This document shows positions 31,108-39,514 of a DNA stretch of 64,000 nucleotides, in pieces. A program made the position numbers and the translations under genes. The notes beneath the pieces are model-generated. The model saw only the letters and a list, made by a program, of their open reading frames with translations. It did not search any database and was not told where the DNA came from. Each line of letters starts with the position of its first letter. Within the stretch, counting starts at the first letter, position 1. This DNA comes from JABDGM01 sp046349975 (GTDB lineage Bacteria > Planctomycetota > Planctomycetia > Pirellulales > Lacipirellulaceae). Location: assembly GCA_046349975.1 (NCBI GenBank), contig JAXMBH010000027.1, positions 1 through 64,000 of the forward strand. The letters are read 5' to 3'.

Positions 31108-33105
31108 TTATTTTGCCGGGTTTTCCGTCCGCACACTAGGCGTAGCAGTGCGATCGGGGCTGATTACGAAAAGAACTCGCAGCTTGTCGTCGTCACCGCT
31201 ACTTTCGTTCGGCGGCACTTTGGGGGCTGCCTGGCTGTATCGCAGCCGAATTGACTTTGAAGCATTCCACGATGTTGCCGCAGCAGGTTCGGCACCACCC
31301 TCGCCTCCCACACCGCCAGATCGACTGGCTGCTTCGGGGAGTGGCGCCGCGCGGCGAGCCCGCAGAGGATAGGGGGCAGTTATCATTTCTTCCGCTAGCT
31401 TCTCGCCTTCGCTCCCACTCGACAGTCTGGCAACGCTCGCTGATGCGGCATCGCCATCGCGGCCCGGCTCGCTTTGAGGACGCCCGCGGTCAGCCTCGCT
31501 GAGCGCGCGATAGAAATATAAGTCGCGTCCCATCTGCTCTTTCTGTGTGGCTACGGCGACACCACGACGGTACATAGTCAACCGTTCAGCTCCATCAGTC
31601 TGCTCTTTCACCTGGGCGTTCGCAGCCGCTCGATTGGCAATGTCGCGCGGCAGCTGCACATCAAGCGCGGCGAAATTCTCGGCATCGCGCTGAAGTTCTA
31701 CCAGGCATTTCTCAATCGTCGCTCGCGGAGCTTCGACAACCACAAGATCTGGTTCGCTCGCGGGTGTTTGTGCTGCTGCGTTCAACGGCTGGTCTGATCT
31801 CGCGGATTGTTTCGCAAGATCGCCTGCTGTAAACGACTCTTTGCCCTCACTCACCGCAGCTGACTCGAGCTTGATGCCATTCTTCTCCAATAACTTGTCG
31901 AACAAGCCGGCTTCGACCGCCGCCGGTGTGGCGACGATTTCGACGACCAACTGCGGCTCGGCCGATCGCGCCAACAACTGTGCTTCCGCCGCCCGGCCTT
32001 GCGCGATTCCCTCATCGGCCCGCAACGAACCGCCAGCGAAAGGTAGCGTTTGCTCTCCGCCGAGTGTGGCGCCGCCGATTGCTGGCCCACGCGACGCAGC
32101 AGAACCGGAGACACCGCTTGGATTGCCAACAGCATCTCCTGGCGCAACCGTGCGGGCAACAGTGTCGCCGGGTGATGCTGACGATTCCAACGACGCGTTC
32201 ATCTGCCCGTATGCGCCGCCCGCAGCGGAGGCTTCGGCTTTACCGCGCGCTGCCGCGCGATCGGCGGCAAAGTTATTGTCTGCCGAAGATTGTTTGGCCG
32301 CGGTGGCGCCGGCCGGCTCCGACACGCGCCCCGCAGCGCCGTTCGTATTCAGCATGTCCAAGGATCCCGCATCAGTCGCCGGCGACGGAGGCGCGGCGGC
32401 CGGAGCCCCAGGCGTCAACCGCGGCATGAGCGGGTCGTTGCGAACGAGCGCCTCATTAGCAGGTTTGGCGGCCGCTGCTGCCGGAGACCCCGGCGCGGCA
32501 GAAATCTCAGGCTGCTCCGGCGACGCGGGCGCCACCGGCGCGCCGAGCGCCAACTTTGATTTATCCTCGGCGACCACCGCCGACTGGTCCGCCAGCCGTT
32601 CAGTAGCACGCGACGGCGCCACCGCCGGACGATCCGAAGCGGGTGTCTTTAGGTCTTTGACGTCGCGGCGACCTTCAGCCACATCGCCAACGCGCTGCCG
32701 AACAGCAGCCAATTTCTTCTTGTTGTCTTGATCGCCGCGCTGCAAAACCATGATGAGCAGCCCAGCCGCGATCGTAAGCGACGCCCAGATCCACGAGCGA
32801 CGTGTGCGAAGAATCGAAATCGCTGGCGCAGCGTCGAGCGGTTCGACCCGGCGGTGCGTAGCATCGCGGCGATTCTCGCTGACGCGGGCGAGGATGGTGT
32901 TCGTCAAATCGCGGCCGACCGATTCGAGCGGCAGACGCTGCACCGATTGCGATACGCTGCGCAGTTGATGCAACAACTGCTGAGCTTCCGGATCGCTCGC
33001 CAACCGAGCTTCCACGGCAGCACGATCCTCGGGCGACAGTTCGTCGTCGAGATACGCGCTTAGCAGCTCGTCATCCGGCTCGGGTTGGAATTTTCGGTCA
33101 CTCAT
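31108..33105 (-). CDS. Large membrane-anchored anti-sigma factor
   Basis: Probable partner of the ECF sigma factor just upstream in the same direction. The 665 residues start with an anti-sigma-type helical domain DDELLSAYLDDELSPEDRAA, then VEARLASDPEAQQLLHQLRS (residues 11-50). It lacks the zinc-binding His-Cys-Cys of ZAS domains. A single membrane segment (RSWIWASLTIAAGLLIMVLQ, 103-122) follows. The rest is an Ala/Pro/Ser-rich periplasmic region, with a possible folded part at PDLVVVEAPRATIEKCLVEL then QRDAENFAALDVQLP, and ending LRVLFVISPD. Family F repeat DNA encodes residues 79-86, RRDATHRR. Confidence 0.75.
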   Translation of the reverse strand: MSDRKFQPEPDDELLSAYLDDELSPEDRAAVEARLASDPEAQQLLHQLRSVSQSVQRLPLESVGRDLTNTILARVSENRRDATHRRVEPLDAAPAISILRTRRSWIWASLTIAAGLLIMVLQRGDQDNKKKLAAVRQRVGDVAEGRRDVKDLKTPASDRPAVAPSRATERLADQSAVVAEDKSKLALGAPVAPASPEQPEISAAPGSPAAAAAKPANEALVRNDPLMPRLTPGAPAAAPPSPATDAGSLDMLNTNGAAGRVSEPAGATAAKQSSADNNFAADRAAARGKAEASAAGGAYGQMNASLESSASPGDTVARTVAPGDAVGNPSGVSGSAASRGPAIGGATLGGEQTLPFAGGSLRADEGIAQGRAAEAQLLARSAEPQLVVEIVATPAAVEAGLFDKLLEKNGIKLESAAVSEGKESFTAGDLAKQSARSDQPLNAAAQTPASEPDLVVVEAPRATIEKCLVELQRDAENFAALDVQLPRDIANRAAANAQVKEQTDGAERLTMYRRGVAVATQKEQMGRDLYFYRALSEADRGRPQSEPGRDGDAASASVARLSSGSEGEKLAEEMITAPYPLRARRAAPLPEAASRSGGVGGEGGAEPAAATSWNASKSIRLRYSQAAPKVPPNESSGDDDKLRVLFVISPDRTATPSVRTENPAK
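32850..32870. repeat. Family F palindrome inside the anti-sigma gene
   Basis: GGCGGTGCGTAGCATCGCGG then C matches the intergenic copy at 7681-7701 in 20 of 21 bases. On the minus strand it codes for the linker between the cytoplasmic domain and the membrane helix. Confidence 0.55.
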
Positions 33106-33170
33106 GAATGAAATCTAAGCCGCCAAGACACGAAGGACACAAAGATTCGCAATGATAAAAACCTGCGCAA

Positions 33171-33252
33171 GGGATGGCACGCTCTGAGGCTTTGCGAAGG
33201 GCGTGGCGATTGACCAGCAAAAGTCACCACGCCCTTTCAGGGCGTGCCACCC
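33171..33252. repeat. Inverted repeat GGATGGCACG...CGTGCCACCC (family D)
   Basis: The left arm GGATGGCACGCTCTGAGGCT then TTGCGAAGGGCGTGG faces CCACGCCCTTTCAGGGCGTG then CCACC. It lies in the 237-base spacer between the sigma and anti-sigma genes, nested inside the arms GCCAAGACACGAAGGACACA (33123-33142) and CTTGGCGTCCTTCGCGCCTT then GGCGG (33291-33315). Confidence 0.75.
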
Positions 33253-33342
33253 TGAATCTCAAGCATCTCCAAATATATCTTTCTTCACTTTCTTGGCGTC
33301 CTTCGCGCCTTGGCGGTTCAGTTCTCCTGTCAATAACATCAC

Positions 33343-33918
33343 TCACCGTGTGTCGACGATCCTCTCCACATGCAATCGCGGCGCGAGCAGATCGCGCATT
33401 TGCAGCCGCGCGCGAAACAGCCGGCTGCGCACCGTGCCCACGGGCAGGTCGAGGATCTCGGCGATTTCGTCATATCGGCAACCATCAATTTCTCGCAGCA
33501 CTAATATTTGTCGGTAATCGAGCGTCAGCTCCGCGAGCGCAGCATGAACCAGCTCGGCCCGTTCCTGCTCCAGCACGCCGGCCACGGCCGTGGGCGCTCC
33601 GTCCATCGGCTCCTCCCCGATGAGCGATTTCCTGCTGTCGAGCGACGTCGTTTTGTGTCCTCGCCGGGCGTGGCTCATGGCGAGGTTGAACGCGATGCGA
33701 TACAACCACGTGTAAAACGACGAGTTGCCGCGGAACGTATCGAGCTTCGTGTACGCTTGCACGAACGCGTCCTGCACGATATCCGCCGCGTCCTCGGCCG
33801 AACCCAGCACGCGAACCAGCGAGTTAAAGAGCCGATCTTGATACAACGCCACCAATCGGCCAAAGGCCGCGGTGTCGCCGCCCCGGGTTGCCGCAATTAG
33901 TGACGCGTCGTCGCTCAA
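33343..33918 (-). CDS. RNA polymerase sigma factor, ECF (RpoE-like) family
   Basis: Alternative sigma factor, 191 residues. Region 2 has AAFGRLVALYQDRLFNSLVR then DAADIVQDAFVQAYTKLDTF and the -10 recognising NSSFYTWLYRIAFNLAMSHA. A linker of about 30 residues follows. Region 4 has LTLDYRQILVLREIDGCRYD then EIAEILDLPVGTVRSRLFRA, an HTH, and RARLQMRDLL. Start at ATG 33918. It is followed 237 bases downstream by the anti-sigma gene, so the two probably form one regulatory unit sensing an envelope signal (inference). Confidence 0.93.
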   Translation of the reverse strand: MSDDASLIAATRGGDTAAFGRLVALYQDRLFNSLVRVLGSAEDAADIVQDAFVQAYTKLDTFRGNSSFYTWLYRIAFNLAMSHARRGHKTTSLDSRKSLIGEEPMDGAPTAVAGVLEQERAELVHAALAELTLDYRQILVLREIDGCRYDEIAEILDLPVGTVRSRLFRARLQMRDLLAPRLHVERIVDTR

Positions 33919-34190
33919 GCTTCGCTCGCAGGTTTAGACGCAGCTTCCGCCGGTAAAGTTCCCGGGCCGTAAATGTGGCCAGGAGGCTGAAAATCGAGGG
34001 GTTTCCCGTCATTGTTCCGGAGGCGGTGAGGGTTGTCAAACCAACACAAGGAGAGGTCTCACGCAAAGGCGCAAAGACGCCAAGCAAAGGAATGCCGCAG
34101 AAGTCCTGAACATGGGAGCAGAGCAAACGGAGTGATGCTGGCCACTCGCTTTTCACTTATTGTGAAGCGGTGTCGCTCAGAAGTTGTGAG

Positions 34191-34312
34191 TCCGCAGATG
34201 GCGCAGATGATCGCAGATGGATTTGTCCATGGTTTACAACTCAATGGCGACGCGTTGGCATCGACTATGCTCGGCACGTTTTCATCTGCGCTAATCTGCG
34301 CCATCTGCGGAC
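34191..34312. repeat. Inverted tandem-unit hairpin (family B, unit CGCAGATGG)
   Basis: The left arm GTCCGCAGATGGCGCAGATG then ATCGCAGATGG faces TTCATCTGCGCTAATCTGCG then CCATCTGCGGAC. The same 474-base gap (33919-34392) also holds a one-armed GCAAAGGCGCAAAGACGCCAAG tract near 34064-34085 and a family H site at 34352. Confidence 0.75.
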
Positions 34313-34351
34313 GTAAGAGTGTTTTCTACAATTGACTTGAACTGGCGACAC

Positions 34352-34380
34352 GCTGAATTCTCGCGAATCCAGCTACAACT
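34352..34380. repeat. GAATTC-type site (family H)
   Basis: CTGAATTCTCGCGAATCCAG then CTACAACT nearly repeats the palindrome and flank at 51068-51092. Confidence 0.5.
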
Positions 34381-34392
34381 ATGAATTAATGC

Positions 34393-35694
34393 ATGTCTGC
34401 CGTGAACGATCCACTTAGCTGGCTCAATGAAGCGCTCGCCGACCTCGAGCAGCGCGATTTGCGACGCCGCCTAACAACACGCAGTGCCGCGCAGTCAGCG
34501 CGCGTGGTGATCGATGGCCGCGAGCTCGTGAACTTCGGCTCGAACGACTATCTGGGATTGGCGTCGGATGAGCGACTGGCCGCAGCCGCGCGGGCGGCGG
34601 CCGAGCGCGAAGGGTGGGGCGGCGGCGCTAGTCCGCTCGTGAGTGGGCGGAGCCAGTCGCATGCCGAACTCGAACGACGCCTCGCCGAGTTCGAGGGCAC
34701 CGAAGCGGCGCTCGTGTTTCCATCCGGCTTTGCGACCAACGCCGGCATTATTCCGGCGCTGGTGGGGCAAGGCGACGCGATCTTCGCGGATGCGAAGAAT
34801 CACGCGAGCCTCATTGATGGCTGCCGGCTTGCCAGGGCGAAACGCTTTGTCTATCCGCATCGTGATTGTGCATCGCTCGAGCGCATGCTGCGGGAAGCCG
34901 CCAGCTTCCGCCGTCGGCTCATCATCACCGATACGCTCTTCAGCATGGATGGCGACGTTGCGCCGCTTGCGCGCATTGCAGAACTCGCCGAAGAACGCGG
35001 CGCGATGTTGATGGTCGACGAAGCCCACGCCACGGGTGTATTCGGTACGAACGGCCGCGGCCTCGTCGAACACCTGCTCCATTCTCCCACCCCGGCAGCC
35101 CCCGGCTCTGCCGGGGGTTCGGCATTCGCGGCATCCAATCCGGCGCAAACCCCCGGCAGAGCCGGGGGCTGTCGGCCTGGTGCCGATGCCCCGGCATCCC
35201 GGATCCCGCATCCTGCATCGTCCGCGCTCATCCGCGTCGGCACACTCAGCAAAGCCCTCGGCTCGGGTGGGGGTTTCGTGTGCGGCTCACAGACGCTCAT
35301 CGATTGGCTCGCGAATCGCGCCCGTACCTATGTGTTCTCAACCGCGCAACCGCCCGCCACGAGTGCGGCCGCAATCGCAGCGCTGGATATCGTCCAGCAG
35401 GAACCCGAGCGGCGTGAAGTATTGCTAACGCGAGCAGCGGACCTGCGATTGCGGCTGCGCGGGCAGGGCTGGAACACCGGCCAGTCCGAAAGCCAAATCA
35501 TCCCCCTCATCATCGGCGACGCCGGCCGTACGATGCAACTCTCCGCGCAGCTCCGCGACGCCGGCTACTTCATTCCCGCAATCCGCCCCCCAACTGTCCC
35601 AGAGGGCGAATCGCTGCTGCGGCTTAGTCTGTGCTTCCACCACACGCCCGAGATCATCGACACGTTGACTCAGTGCCTTGGTCGGATACGATGA
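34393..35694 (+). CDS. 8-amino-7-oxononanoate synthase-like PLP enzyme with a repeat-derived insertion
   Basis: Alpha-oxoamine synthase, either BioF (pimeloyl thioester plus alanine) or a related KBL/CoA-ligase; the exact substrate cannot be decided. The 433 residues show NFGSNDYLGLASDERLAAAA, GASPLVSGRSQSHAELERRL, VDEAHATGVFGTNGRGLVEH (Asp209 and His212 at the PLP ring) and GTLSKALGSGGG with the Schiff-base Lys287. Between GRG and GTLSK lie about 59 residues instead of the family's roughly 17. The extra part (around 230-279, Pro/Ala/Gly-rich) is encoded by palindromic repeat DNA at 35097-35170 and following bases. The frame is preserved. Start at ATG 34393. Confidence 0.88.
   Translation: MSAVNDPLSWLNEALADLEQRDLRRRLTTRSAAQSARVVIDGRELVNFGSNDYLGLASDERLAAAARAAAEREGWGGGASPLVSGRSQSHAELERRLAEFEGTEAALVFPSGFATNAGIIPALVGQGDAIFADAKNHASLIDGCRLARAKRFVYPHRDCASLERMLREAASFRRRLIITDTLFSMDGDVAPLARIAELAEERGAMLMVDEAHATGVFGTNGRGLVEHLLHSPTPAAPGSAGGSAFAASNPAQTPGRAGGCRPGADAPASRIPHPASSALIRVGTLSKALGSGGGFVCGSQTLIDWLANRARTYVFSTAQPPATSAAAIAALDIVQQEPERREVLLTRAADLRLRLRGQGWNTGQSESQIIPLIIGDAGRTMQLSAQLRDAGYFIPAIRPPTVPEGESLLRLSLCFHHTPEIIDTLTQCLGRIR
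35097..35170. repeat. Palindromic element inside the BioF-like gene, 23 bp perfect inverted repeat
   Basis: The arms AGCCCCCGGCTCTGCCGGGG then GTT (35097-35119) and AACCCCCGGCAGAGCCGGGG then GCT (35148-35170) are perfectly complementary. Each arm is itself a small GC hairpin with a TCT or AGA loop. A second, heptamer-like tract (CCGGCATCCCGGATCCCGCA then TCCTGCATC) follows to about 35219. Both are translated in frame. Confidence 0.85.
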
Positions 35695-35747
35695 TCCGAA
35701 ATCGGTCGATCCAGGCGGGAATTCACACATCTCAAGGGCTGGGGAAC

Positions 35748-37181
35748 ATGCGTTACCAACTCGTCGCGTTTTTGCTGTTGCTGTTGAATAACTTTGTCTC
35801 CGGCGAGCCGTCTGCGGAGTGGCCGCAGTTTCGCGGTCCCAACGGCTCGGGCATCGCGGAAGGCCAAAAACCGCCAGTGGAAATCGGGCCCGATAAGAAC
35901 GTAAAGTGGAAAGTCGATGTCCCCGGCGGATTGTCATCGCCGATCGTGGCGGGCGACAAGCTCGTGCTCACCGCGTTCGAGAACGAGAAGCTCTATACGA
36001 TCGCGTACAACCGCGCCAACGGCCGCGAAGCTTGGCGGGCCGAAGCACCGTACAAAGAGCTCGAACCGTACAACAAAACGTACGCCAGTCCCGCGTCGTC
36101 GTCCTGTGCGACCGATGGTAAACACATCGTGAGCTACTTCGGTTCTTGCGGCCTGTTCTGCTACGATATGAACGGCAAGCAGCTGTGGAAGCTTGAGTTG
36201 CCGAAAGCCGTCACACTCGCGGGCTTCGGCACCGGCGTGTCGCCGATCATTGCCGACGGCATGGTCGTGCTGATGCGCGACGTGGCGACCGATCCGAAGA
36301 TCATCGCGCTCGATGTTGCGACCGGCAAAGTGAAGTGGGAGAAGCCGCGCGAATCGAAGTCGTCGTTCGGCACGCCGACCGTGTGGAAAACGGAGAAGGG
36401 CACGTACGTCGTCGGGCCGGGTTACGGCAAGATGATCGGCTACAACGTGAAGGACGGCTCGGAGGATTGGTTCGTGGAGGGCATGCCCTCATCTTGCTGC
36501 ACGACGCCCGTCGCCGCCGATGGCAACTTGTTCTTCGCCGGCTGGTCGCCGGGCGACCCGGACGACAAGGATTTCAAGATGCCGTCGTTCGACCAGTTCA
36601 TCAAAGATCTTGATGCGGACAAGGACGGCAAGCTGTCGAAGGAAGAATCGTCGAAAACGCCGTACAAAGACCTCTTCGACAACCAAGACGCGAACCACGA
36701 CGGCTTCATCACGCTCGAAGAATGGCAAACGCTCGAGAAATTCAACGCCAACTCGCGGCCGAGCGCGTTCGCGCTCAAGCCGGGCGGCAGCGGCAACGTA
36801 ACCAAGACCGCTGTGCTCTGGAAGCAGACCAAGGGCCTGCCATACGTGTCGTCGGCGATTCTCTACCGCGGCCAGTACCTCATGGTGAAGGACGGCGGCC
36901 TCGTGACCGCGTACGATGCGGCGAGCGGCCAGGAACTGTACCAGAAGCGGCTGCCGACGAGCGGCAGTTACTATGCCTCGCCCGTGGCGGCGAACGGCAA
37001 CGTGTACTTCACCGCGCTCGATGACGGCTCGATCACCGTGATTGAAGGTGGCGCTCCAAAACTGAAAGTTGTGAATGCAAACGCGGCGCTCGGCGAACGC
37101 GTCGCCGCCACCCCGGCAATCGCTGATGATACGCTCTACGTGCGGACGGATAAGCACCTCTACGCATTCGGAGCGAAGTGA
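35748..37181 (+). CDS. Secreted PQQ-type beta-propeller protein with an embedded EF-hand pair
   Basis: Exported propeller protein, common in planctomycetes; function not established. The 477 residues start with a signal peptide (MRYQLVAFLLLLLNNFVSGE). EWPQFRGPNGSGIAEGQKPP, the usual start of these proteins, and blades marked by WKVDVPGGLSSPIVAGDKLV, GREAWRAEAPY and ALDVATGKVKWEKPRESKSS follow. Two EF-hand loops, DADKDGKLSKEE (289-300) and DANHDGFITLEE (314-325), sit between blades. Further blades follow (LVTAYDAASGQELYQKRLP). The ATG at 35748 lies 53 bases past the BioF-like stop, so the two genes may be co-transcribed. Confidence 0.88.
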   Translation: MRYQLVAFLLLLLNNFVSGEPSAEWPQFRGPNGSGIAEGQKPPVEIGPDKNVKWKVDVPGGLSSPIVAGDKLVLTAFENEKLYTIAYNRANGREAWRAEAPYKELEPYNKTYASPASSSCATDGKHIVSYFGSCGLFCYDMNGKQLWKLELPKAVTLAGFGTGVSPIIADGMVVLMRDVATDPKIIALDVATGKVKWEKPRESKSSFGTPTVWKTEKGTYVVGPGYGKMIGYNVKDGSEDWFVEGMPSSCCTTPVAADGNLFFAGWSPGDPDDKDFKMPSFDQFIKDLDADKDGKLSKEESSKTPYKDLFDNQDANHDGFITLEEWQTLEKFNANSRPSAFALKPGGSGNVTKTAVLWKQTKGLPYVSSAILYRGQYLMVKDGGLVTAYDAASGQELYQKRLPTSGSYYASPVAANGNVYFTALDDGSITVIEGGAPKLKVVNANAALGERVAATPAIADDTLYVRTDKHLYAFGAK

Positions 37182-37337
37182 CGAATTGGCGCTGCAACAA
37201 GCGGCTAACTGGTGCGCGCCCTCGCCCACTGTGTCGACCAAGACCCAGCCGACCTCCTGCTCCATTTGGACGAAGTCGGCGTGCGAGCCGTAGCGCAGCA
37301 CGGAGCCAACTGCTCACGACTCGCAGCAAACAAAAAT

Positions 37338-37362
37338 AGCCGGCGAGCCACGCTCGCCGGCT
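37338..37362 (-). terminator. Intrinsic terminator of the DUF1080 gene
   Basis: A perfect 11-base stem AGCCGGCGAGC/GCTCGCCGGCT has a 3-base loop. Read on the minus strand it is followed by ATTTTTGTTTG. It lies between the convergent propeller and DUF1080 genes. Confidence 0.8.
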
Positions 37363-37451
37363 GCTTCTAATACAGAGTTGTTGCCCGTTCCAAAACAACT
37401 CGAAAATTGAACGTCTATCGGTGCGAGTCTCGGAGAGACTCGCCTACGTCT

Positions 37452-38132
37452 TTAGTCCAGCGGCTTGATCTTGATATTGCGGTAGTGAATCTCGCTGCCC
37501 GGATCGTGCCCTTGCAGCGCGATCGTGCCGTGGCTGAGCACGTGGTTCTCCCAGCCCTTTTCGAGCTTCGGCGGGTCGCTCTCGGTGTACTCGTTCACGA
37601 CCTTGCCGTCGACCTTCACCGTCACGGTCTTGCCCTTTACGGTAATGTCTTGTGTGAACCACTCGTTATCCTTCGCGGGCGAGTCGTTCATAATGTTCTT
37701 GATGCGATACAGGCTGCCCGTGCGGATCGGGTCCTTGTGCGAGTTGTTGACTTGCACCTCGATGCCTTCATCTGGGAAGCCCTTCTCTTGGTATTTCGTG
37801 TGGAAATACATGCCTGAGTTAGCATGCGGCTTGGTCATGACTTCCGCCGACCATTCGAAGTTCTTGAAGTCGTGTTTGCCAACGGGGCCATCGTAGAATA
37901 GGTGGCAGACCGGCCCTTTTACCACGATCTCACCATCAACGACTTGGAACGTGTCTGGGTTGTCGGTCGACTTCTTCCAGCCGTCGAAATTCTTGCCGTT
38001 GAAGATTGTATACCAGCCGTCTTTATCCGGCTTTGTAGCGGATTTCTTCTCCGACTTTGTGTCTTCGGCCCAACATGTTGTGGTCGCCGCTAGCAGGGCG
38101 GCCGTTACTCCAGCACGCAGAAAGTTGTTCAT
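37452..38132 (-). CDS. DUF1080 (3-keto-disaccharide hydrolase-like) secreted protein
   Basis: Concanavalin-like jelly-roll protein of the DUF1080 family, linked in Bacteroidetes and planctomycetes to glycan degradation. The 226 residues carry a signal peptide (MNNFLRAGVTAALLAATTTC, then WAED) and the family patterns WYTIFNGKNFDGWKKSTDNP, EIVVKGPVCHLFYDGPVG, NSGMYFHTKYQEKGFPDEGI then EVQVNN and GTIALQGHDPGSEIHYRNIK. Length suits a single domain. No glycoside genes are adjacent. Confidence 0.9.
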   Translation of the reverse strand: MNNFLRAGVTAALLAATTTCWAEDTKSEKKSATKPDKDGWYTIFNGKNFDGWKKSTDNPDTFQVVDGEIVVKGPVCHLFYDGPVGKHDFKNFEWSAEVMTKPHANSGMYFHTKYQEKGFPDEGIEVQVNNSHKDPIRTGSLYRIKNIMNDSPAKDNEWFTQDITVKGKTVTVKVDGKVVNEYTESDPPKLEKGWENHVLSHGTIALQGHDPGSEIHYRNIKIKPLD

Positions 38133-38271
38133 CGCCTTGTTCCCGGGGGTTCGAGGGGTAAAATGTGGTTTCGGTCAGTTGCCCCATATCTTAGCAACCG
38201 ATCGCCCTGCCTACCATTTGGCGCTTTCGCCGCACAGAAATGGCGTCGGCCACGCCGTTGCGGCGAGCCGG

Positions 38272-38304
38272 GAGTTCTCAAGACGCACGACGGCTTGAGA
38301 ACTC
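38272..38304. other. Hairpin in the DUF1080-hemolysin III intergenic region
   Basis: A perfect 11-base inverted repeat GAGTTCTCAAG/CTTGAGAACTC (38272-38282 and 38294-38304) with an 11-base loop. It is not followed by a T run. It lies in the 373-base divergent gap (38133-38505), which shows no other recognised element; it may be an operator. Confidence 0.4.
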
Positions 38305-38505
38305 AGAGCTCTCGTGCCTTGGTTTTTCGCGTGTTTACGAATTGGCGTCGTAAGCATCGCGGTCCAAATCATGCCTGTTTCCCCGCAAATTAAGAAGATT
38401 TCGCCCGCCCGTAACACTCGTCCGCCGGCTCGTAAGAGAAGGTGTCGACGGGCCATGGATGTGCCCACTCCACCTGCGAAAACTCCCGCCTCCAGGGAAC
38501 TTACC

Positions 38506-39177
38506 ATGAGCCAGCCCACCGCAATCGCCACGACCTTCCCGTCGCAATTGTCACGCCAAGAAGAGTTCGCCAACTTCGTGACCCACGGCATCGGCCTGGT
38601 CTTGAGCCTGGCCGGCGTGGCTGTGATGGCCTCGGTCCTCAGCCGTGGCGACGCCTGGCGGCAGGCCGGTTGCTCGATCTACCTCGCGAGCCTCATCGGC
38701 GTGTACCTGATGTCGACTTTGTCGCACACTTTCGAAACGCCGCGGCTGCGGCAACTCTTCCGCGCACTCGACCAAGGCACGATCTACTTGCTGATCGCCG
38801 CCACCTATACGCCATTCTCAATGGCCTACCTGCACACAACGACCTGGTACGTGCTCTTGGCCCTGGTCTGGGCGATCGCGCTCTGGGGCTTCGGCTCGAA
38901 GGTTTTCTTCGCCCACCGCGTAGAATCGGTCTCGATGTGGCCCTGCCTCGTGCTCGGCGGCATCCCCTTCATTTCGATCCCGGCCCTCCTCGGCGTGGTT
39001 TCGACAGCCGCCCTCTGGTGGATGCTCCTCGGCGTCGCCTGCTACACATTGGGCCTCGTGTTCTGGGTGAACGACCGCCGCGTGCGTCACTTCCACGCTG
39101 TGTGGCACCTGCTCGTGATCGCCGGCAGCGCCTGCCACTTCATCGGCATCCTGCTGTTCGTGGTGCTGGCACGGTAA
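38506..39177 (+). CDS. Hemolysin III / PAQR-family membrane protein
   Basis: Seven-helix integral membrane protein of the HlyIII (YqfA/TrhA) family; role in membrane homeostasis is only suggested for relatives. The 223 residues (ATG 38506, preceded by AGGGAA) include RQEEFANFVTHGIGLVLSLA and GVYLMSTLSHTFETPRLRQL, then FRALDQGTIYLLIAATYTPF. WVNDRRVRHFHAVWHLLVIA carries the His residues that form the metal site with the first-helix pair. The frame is open upstream to 38314, but that adds only an Arg-rich, improbable N-terminus. Confidence 0.9.
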   Translation: MSQPTAIATTFPSQLSRQEEFANFVTHGIGLVLSLAGVAVMASVLSRGDAWRQAGCSIYLASLIGVYLMSTLSHTFETPRLRQLFRALDQGTIYLLIAATYTPFSMAYLHTTTWYVLLALVWAIALWGFGSKVFFAHRVESVSMWPCLVLGGIPFISIPALLGVVSTAALWWMLLGVACYTLGLVFWVNDRRVRHFHAVWHLLVIAGSACHFIGILLFVVLAR

Positions 39178-39210
39178 TTCGCAGGCTACGGTCGTAGTCT
39201 GAAGCAATTT

Positions 39211-39476
39211 AGTCCGCAGATGACGCAGATATGCGCAGATAAGCACGCGCACTTCTGCAAGTGAATTCGGAGTAGCTGTTGTTTACGCTACAGCAGTTTG
39301 CCAAAGCATGTAGCCCCACAAGCCACCGAGATCTCAGAGAGTAATAAGAAGGTAGGCTCATTTTCAATCCCGTCTCCCGTGACCCCTGTGTCCTCAGCGG
39401 CTACGTATAAAGCGGTTTGCTCTGGCCGCTTCTTGTTTTTGTATTCATCTGCGTTGATCTGCGTCATCTGCGGACT
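39211..39476. repeat. Long-loop inverted tandem-unit repeat (family B, unit CGCAGATGA)
   Basis: The left arm GTCCGCAGATGACGCAGATA then TGCGCAGAT faces TTCATCTGCGTTGATCTGCG then TCATCTGCGGAC, about 200 bases apart. The intervening part of this 337-base gap shows no gene. Confidence 0.65.
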
Positions 39477-39514
39477 ACAAAAGTCACTTCAAAGCCCGCA
39501 CCACGTCACTTGGA

